From positions 5,441,966 to 5,505,965 of the forward strand of contig OY987252.1 of assembly GCA_963920765.1 (NCBI GenBank): DNA of 64,000 nucleotides, read 5' to 3'. Numbering within the stretch: the stretch's first letter is position 1; every line of letters starts with the position of its first letter. A model generated the notes under the pieces. That model was not told where the DNA came from and made no database searches. It saw only the letters and a program-made list of their open reading frames with translations. Position numbers and translations under genes: made by a program. Shown here one piece after another: positions 59,083-64,000 of the stretch. This DNA is from Ulota crispa. Taxonomy: Eukaryota; Streptophyta; Bryopsida; Orthotrichales; Orthotrichaceae.

Positions 59083-60639
59083 TCATGCTTGATTGCCTGC
59101 AGCAAGACCTGCTCCAAGCTGCTTTAGACCATCACCAATGCTATTAAGAGCTCCAATGTAGCCTGCTCCCAACTGCATTGTACCTCGAAACTTCTCCCTT
59201 TCGAAATCAAGCTTCTTCTTTTCCATATCCATGTCTTCTCTATGACGTTTATCTTTGCGATCTTCAATCTCCATCATAGCATCTATCACCCTCGTATTAT
59301 TTACTTTCAAAATGCAAGCTAATCCGCATTCCTCCCACAACGGAAACATTGAAGACTTTCTTTTTTGTTTTCTCAGAAGTGATTCCGGGTCACAGTCGCC
59401 ATCCGAATCTTCAGGAATGGAGAATTCTGCGTCAATGGCTGCTCGAAGGTAATGGCTTCTATGCGATGCGCCTGACCGTGTCCAGCACACGTTATCATTA
59501 GTTCCGGGCGATTAACACATAATTACTCTTCGCAGACAAAATACACATACGCAACAGTTCTAGTACCGACACAAGAGCTCAACAGAGCTATACAAAAATG
59601 CAGATTGAAGTGCAGCACTCACACGAAACTAATCATACCAGTATAGCGATTAGGCGCTGACGTATCCAACTCGCCTGGATCTGCCAACCGGCCTTTACTG
59701 TACCACTCTGCTAAGGCGTTGAAAACTTCCTTGTAGAAGTTCGGGGGCATAGCTGTCTTCTTTCTCTCTTCCTTAGACATATCCCAGTAAGATTTCTGAC
59801 CTCCAGAGACATTTTTCCCATGATCATTCACTTTCTTAAATTCTGAAACCAACAACTCCCACTTGTCTTGACATTGCTGTGCACTTTTATGCACTCCTTG
59901 GCTCCAACTATAGTCCTCTATCCACTTCCACCGCTCTTGCGCCGATTTGTGTCTTTCCTTCAAGTTACCCCTACGAACTCTGTCAAAGTCCTCCCTTCTC
60001 GCTGCCTGCAATAAATGGAGTAAAAAAACATGCGGCTCAAATACAGGCGCAATATGATTATCTATACTCTCAGTTCAAACAAACAGTCTTCTAATCTAAT
60101 ACCACGTATCTCATAGGTAGAGACCAACGCCACCAGCCTTTATGACAGCCGTCAGAGCTTCAAGATAGTACATATTAAGTAACCGAGTGTTCTAGGATAA
60201 TATTATGTATGAAGATTTCAAATTCCATTTAAAATATTGTGTTATAGCCTTCTCAAGAGGTAATCAGTAAAGAAAAGTTGGACTGGCTGCACTAAACAGC
60301 AAGCGGGTCCTAGTTTTAAGGACAGAACTCAAAGACACTTCCAATTGATTACAATACCTAAGCTGTCTAATGAACTAAAAGATTTTGAAGTTTACCAATA
60401 ACTTCTTGAAAACGCCGAGCACGCAAAGCAAAGGCATTTACCTGCAATACTAATATCTCTGCTGCAGTCCAATTTCCTTTCTTGTAGATCCTGCTTTTCC
60501 TATATCCATCTCGCAGCAAGCGCTCTCCAAATACATCATCTTCGTTTTCTGTATGATGGTGATGATCCCTGTCATCAACGAGGGCATCATCCAAGGAATG
60601 ATGGCCCACAACACCAGGAGGGCTCATATGATCGCTCAT
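59083..60639 (-). CDS. Trihelix (GT-type, SANT-like) transcription factor, three coding exons
   Basis: The coding exons 60639-60442, 60005-59639 and 59471-59083 join in phase to give 317 residues. Introns of 436 and 167 bp have GT donors (CAG|GTAAAT; CTG|GTATGA) and AG acceptors (TTGCAG; GGTCAG). Residues 55-145 form the trihelix: GNWTAAEILVLQ (Trp57), ERWKWIEDY (Trp94), CQDKWELLVSEFKKV (Trp115), then SYWDMSKEERKK and MPPNFYKEVFNALAEWY. An acidic/His N-terminus (DDRDHHHHTENEDD) and a basic RKQKRK (222-227) come before a charged coiled coil (about 251-284), the usual layout of these nuclear DNA-binding proteins. The start is the first ATG after a good acceptor (TTGTTCAG at 60662). No disabling change is seen. 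Targets unknown; resemblance to ASR3-like proteins is only an impression. Confidence 0.87.
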
Positions 60640-62364
60640 AATAACGTAGCACCAAGAGCTTCTGAACAAAGTTCTGTGATCTGTACAATACAGAGAACCA
60701 TTTCGTGAGGATACGCTGGAATGAACTTCCGATCCAGACACATCCTCAGACGTCGCTTAATGGACCAAATTACTAAAATATATTCTGACTGCATACAATA
60801 GTATAGGCTTGGACGCAATATTCTATATTTATTTACGGAAATGGGTCATAAACCCTCAGTTAGTGTGAACATAAAATCCAACACTAGTACTACTGTATGA
60901 CTTCATGTCCCGCTTCGTAATCAAGCTGATTAACCAAACTCACTGCAGAAAGCTTCAAGCTTCCGAAAGAAAGAGTTACAAGGTGAAACCAAGCGCCCAA
61001 CTCGAAAGTTTCAGCACTTCATTATTAGGCTAATTTATATCAGTTTACAAAGCCATGACTAGAAATTGCTCCTCCAACTTCGAAGCCATCCTTTCCAATA
61101 GAAACTGATTCGAAAACAGCAGCCCTGCCAACGGAACAGTTCGGGGCATTAGAACTACATCCTATTACCATGCGAAAAGGTATTCTTATTAATTCCGCAA
61201 ATCACCAACGATGCAACAACCGGACAATCACATTAAGATTGCAATGATCAATACAGTACTCGTATGTGATTCAAACAAGCCTTCTGAAAGATCACTCTAC
61301 AGATGCTACTCTAGCCTCTAAAGCGTGATTGAACTACGTGTATATTATGTTCGATGAACTAGTAACGCGTTTACTTGATAACCCCTTCACGTAACCTCTA
61401 ACTGACATTACTAAATAGCCGTACGAGGTTAACACCCCTATCTCATCTGCTGAATACGTTTAGCGTACAGCTACTAAAACCCCAAAAAAAGTTCAGGCAC
61501 CAATTGACCCACCGTCTTCCTAGACATCTGAAAGTTAGGAAGCAATCAAAAATCAGCAACGTTATTATTAACCTAACACCCCGCATACCAATCATATAAG
61601 CATCCTCCTCGTACAAATTTCTTTCGATGCCAAAGAGCTTCGCATCAGAGAAGCACACCAAGATCAATCCCCCAAGATTTTCAAAAGGTCAGAACTAAAC
61701 AGCACGACCAAATTAAATTGCCCTAACATTACAACTACACATTCTACAACCTCGAAAAACGCGACAGAAAGTAGACCTAACAAAAAAGTTTAAAGCCATC
61801 TCATGAACGACCGTATAACTTTGGAGACCAAGACTAAATTCCTATCCTAGCAATGCTTCCAGAACACGCAAAATGATATGAAACAACAGGAATTTATTGA
61901 TTCGATATAACAGCAGATTCTTCACTCAAACAATGAAACCTGCAAGACAGTTTCAACATCCAATATCTCCCCAAACCCAAACGTGCAGCTTAAGTCGATA
62001 GAAATACTCAATCACGACAGTACATATCATGAAAACAAAGATCCACGTCCGCAGGAACATAAAACAGACGACAAGCACAACCCCTTCGCCTTGCCCGCCT
62101 CCTCCCCGCCTCCCAATGAAATCGCGATACTGCACCATAGGGGACTACACAGAGGTCGTCAGAAAGCGTAAGAGGACTAGCAATGGCATCGAAGAGGTAC
62201 AAAGCGAGGCCTGAAAATGCGAGCTCGAAGTGTCAGGAGAAGAGAAGGCTCACATCGTAAAGAAGATACCAGAGTTTCAAATCAGTAATGCCGAGCGTCG
62301 GCAGGGCCGGGCGATCAAGCAGGGCAACCCCGACCCTTCCTTTAAACTCCAGTCTCCTCCGTCT
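60640..62364 (-). other. Leader region and probable leader intron of the trihelix gene
   Basis: The first coding exon has an in-frame stop upstream (TAA at about 60760) and no better ATG; an acceptor-like TTGTTCAG ends at 60662, so a leader exon further up joined by an intron is likely. The region 62000-62340 is GC-richer and looks like a leader/transcription start zone. Short frames (61443-61667 minus, 61953-62202 both strands) have no recognisable domain. No transposon is seen between 58.5 and 62.5 kb. Confidence 0.45.
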
Positions 62365-62412
62365 TTAGCCGGTTTCCATTTTAGCCGGTTTCCATTTTAG
62401 CCGGTTTCCATT
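62365..62412 (-). promoter_or_regulatory. Three perfect 16-bp repeats upstream of the trihelix gene
   Basis: AATGGAAACCGGCTAA (minus strand) occurs three times without a spacer at 62365-62380, 62381-62396 and 62397-62412, in the GC-rich block before the gene. Such perfect repetition suggests a cis-regulatory cluster or a recent slippage. Which factor would bind is unknown; the GGAAACC core is loosely like GT-type boxes, so autoregulation is a guess. A TTTAAAGG (minus) lies about 20 bp downstream as a possible TATA-type element. Confidence 0.5.
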
Positions 62413-62544
62413 AGCGCTCCGGGAGGGCCAGGAGCTCGGGGGGGCTGGCCCTCGGCACTCGGGCGGTTCAGATTATATCCCACGCCCGAAGTCCCACTTA
62501 AGGTAGGAGCACCCATAAACGTCAAACTAAGGGTTTTGAAACTA

Positions 62545-63458
62545 TTAACCCTTTACAGACCACACACATTTTCCCAAAATCCACTAGAAACCTAGGCAAT
62601 AAGATAAAATGTACATTTGAAACAAATACGGACTCAATTTGAATAATCCAACCATACAAATGTGAAGAACACCTTGTTTGTTGCAATGCATCTAAATTTC
62701 AGCTAGATTTACTGTTGGAGGTGAAATATTATAATGACTGAGTGAACTGTATATGGAAAATCTCTAGTTTTTCATGCTTGTGTGGTTTTGAATGTTAACG
62801 CTTCATGTAAGTTTTGATTGAGAAGAGCCTTACATTTCTAAAAAGCAAGGTTTCCCACCTTTCCAACAAGACTAGTTTCACTCAAAATAGACAAAAATAG
62901 TAATCACAAGGTGTAGCTAAGTGGACAAAAATGGTCAAAAATCCCATTTTCTTTGCTACCCTAAAACTGTTCTACAAGAAATTTGATAACTGTTACAAAA
63001 AATCCAATTGGTGAAATCAATCAAGAATTGACCTTAAATGTAGGATGAACTTTTTTTTAAACAAATTGATAGCATCATTTCAATGGTTTCTCAAATAGTA
63101 CAATTGTACAACTACAATATAGAGAAACAATACAAGCATATTCCTTGAGCAATCTGAAGTTTTTAAGATTGCACAATTGAAACATGACATTCTTATTGGA
63201 TGCTTGATGTATTGTGTTGTTGCTTTGATCCATCTTTGACCAAATATGGATACGTATTTTGAGGCCATGATGTATGAAAACCATTATTTATCAACTTCCA
63301 TATCCGATTCTATTGTCATTTTTTGGGTTGGATGCAAAATTCTTGTAGTCACAAGCGTTCTTCAAGATTATTTTCCAAATTATTGAGCGATTTTATTGTA
63401 TAGATCAAAAACTACTCTCTCAAACCAAAATATGGTTTGGTGGTCTCTAAAGGATTAA
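62545..63458. mobile_element. TTAA-flanked element 3 with related ends
   Basis: The body (62549-63454, 906 bp) starts CCCTTTACAGACCAC and ends GTGGTCTCTAAAGGA, near-inverse ends between TTAA at 62545-62548 and 63455-63458. The ends differ from those of elements 1 and 2 but share the CCC(C)TNWARNGACCA pattern, TTAA flanks and length. No transposase. It lies about 130 bp beyond the promoter repeats. Confidence 0.7.
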
Positions 63459-63791
63459 TATACTACTAGCAAATTATAAGATCCTGTTAGGAACAAAAAA
63501 AAAATGAGTGCACTTTCGACTATGTTATTTGGATAAAGTGAAAATAAGTTGTGAATTTTTAAAGAGCAAACTTCCATTGCACCCATAACCACTATTAAGA
63601 TTTCATGTTCACATATTGTACATCCTTATCATTACATCTATTCACTTCCATAGATTTTCCAAGATTTCAGAGATGACAATTATGGGGACACTGACGCTTA
63701 TGGGTGTTTCTACCTTAAATCTGATGAAATATGAGAATTTGATTGGCAATGAGGTAAAAGATGGGACTTTGAGTTTCAGACTATGCCTTAA
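63459..63791. other. AT-rich spacer
   Basis: Nothing recognised; overlapping open frames on both strands (63616-63855) have no motif. Confidence 0.5.
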
Positions 63792-64000
63792 GTCCCACAT
63801 CCCACTTGCATACATGGCGCCTATATGGAAACACTTTTCCAAGTTTTGGCGCTAAAAAAAGTGGGACTTCACTCCAAGATTGAGTTGAGCATTTTGGCAG
63901 ACCCATCTTTTAGCCCCAGTTCCATCTTCTCCCATCTTTTTTGGCCTACAAAGATAGAATTTTGCCCTCCTATGGAACTTTGTCACATGGGATGTGGGAC
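63792..64000. mobile_element. Possible MITE with GTCCCACATCCCA inverted ends (may be cut)
   Basis: GTCCCACATCCCA (63792-63804) recurs as its exact inverse TGGGATGTGGGAC at the last bases of the window (63988-64000), 209 bp in all. An internal AGTGGGACTTC lies at 63861. No target duplication can be checked because the window ends. It could also be a coincidental or LTR-type palindrome. Confidence 0.5.

Noticed and set aside
60636..60818. Alternative upstream start of the trihelix gene in another frame
   Set aside because: The frame is not that of the trihelix domain, and the domain frame has a stop just upstream; the ATG at 60639 after a good acceptor fits better.
61953..62214. Overlapping short frames on both strands near 62 kb
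   Set aside because: They fall in the GC-richer leader/promoter zone and have no domain; a non-coding leader is likelier.

Overview
The window is a piece of a land-plant nuclear genome. It is AT-rich and very gene-poor, with one intron-bearing plant-type trihelix gene in a field of decayed transposons (CACTA TNP2/DUF4218/DUF4216 remnants, foldback MITEs, LTR-like repeats, minisatellites). Nothing is bacterial, viral or organellar. I cannot fix the lineage; the repeat-rich, gene-poor structure suggests a large genome, and a seed-free plant or conifer would fit, but this is only an impression.

Layout. 1-930: LTR-like repeat that recurs at 29.9-30.85 kb. 2.6-7.4 kb (minus): a nearly complete but dead CACTA transposase gene split by a 132-bp CACTA-type foldback MITE. 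7.46-8.89 kb: an inverted-terminal element holding a five-unit hairpin cluster. 8.9-10.06 kb: C/T-rich degenerate repeats. 10-21 kb: mostly featureless AT-rich DNA with a perfect 4 x 26 bp minisatellite and a few unrecognised reading frames. 21.6-30.85 kb: LTR-like, repeat-built DNA (GGTTACTGCGGCC minisatellite; 70-bp tandem array). 31.06-32.22 kb: a repeat joined to a dead Tc1-type DD34E transposase. 32.9-38.8 kb: second CACTA remnant (plus), several CACTA MITEs, and a 945-bp element with piggyBac-like ends inserted in one copy of a tandem duplication whose other copy is the empty site. 40.4-46.98 kb: unrecognised decayed reading frames, a dead FCP1-like phosphatase fragment, palindromic motifs and a long inverted-repeat pair. 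47.5-48.35 kb: 80-90 bp tandem array. 52.98-54.3 kb (minus): dead trihelix/SANT gene. 56.8-57.8 kb: second piggyBac-like element. 58.05-58.53 kb: Mutator-like MITE. 59.08-60.64 kb (minus): the only gene that looks intact, a 317-residue trihelix factor with three coding exons, an upstream leader region and a triplicated 16-bp promoter motif near 62.4 kb. 62.5-63.46 kb: third TTAA element. The window ends in a short inverted repeat.

The elements are nested and inform one another. CACTA-type MITEs sit inside CACTA transposase exons and introns with 3-bp target duplications; in one case removing the MITE restores the reading frame and a Cys-x-x-Cys motif. The TTAA elements are the most unusual item: terminal repeats starting CCC(C)T beside TTAA match piggyBac, a superfamily not usual in land plants, and the empty site is present about 0.5 kb away.
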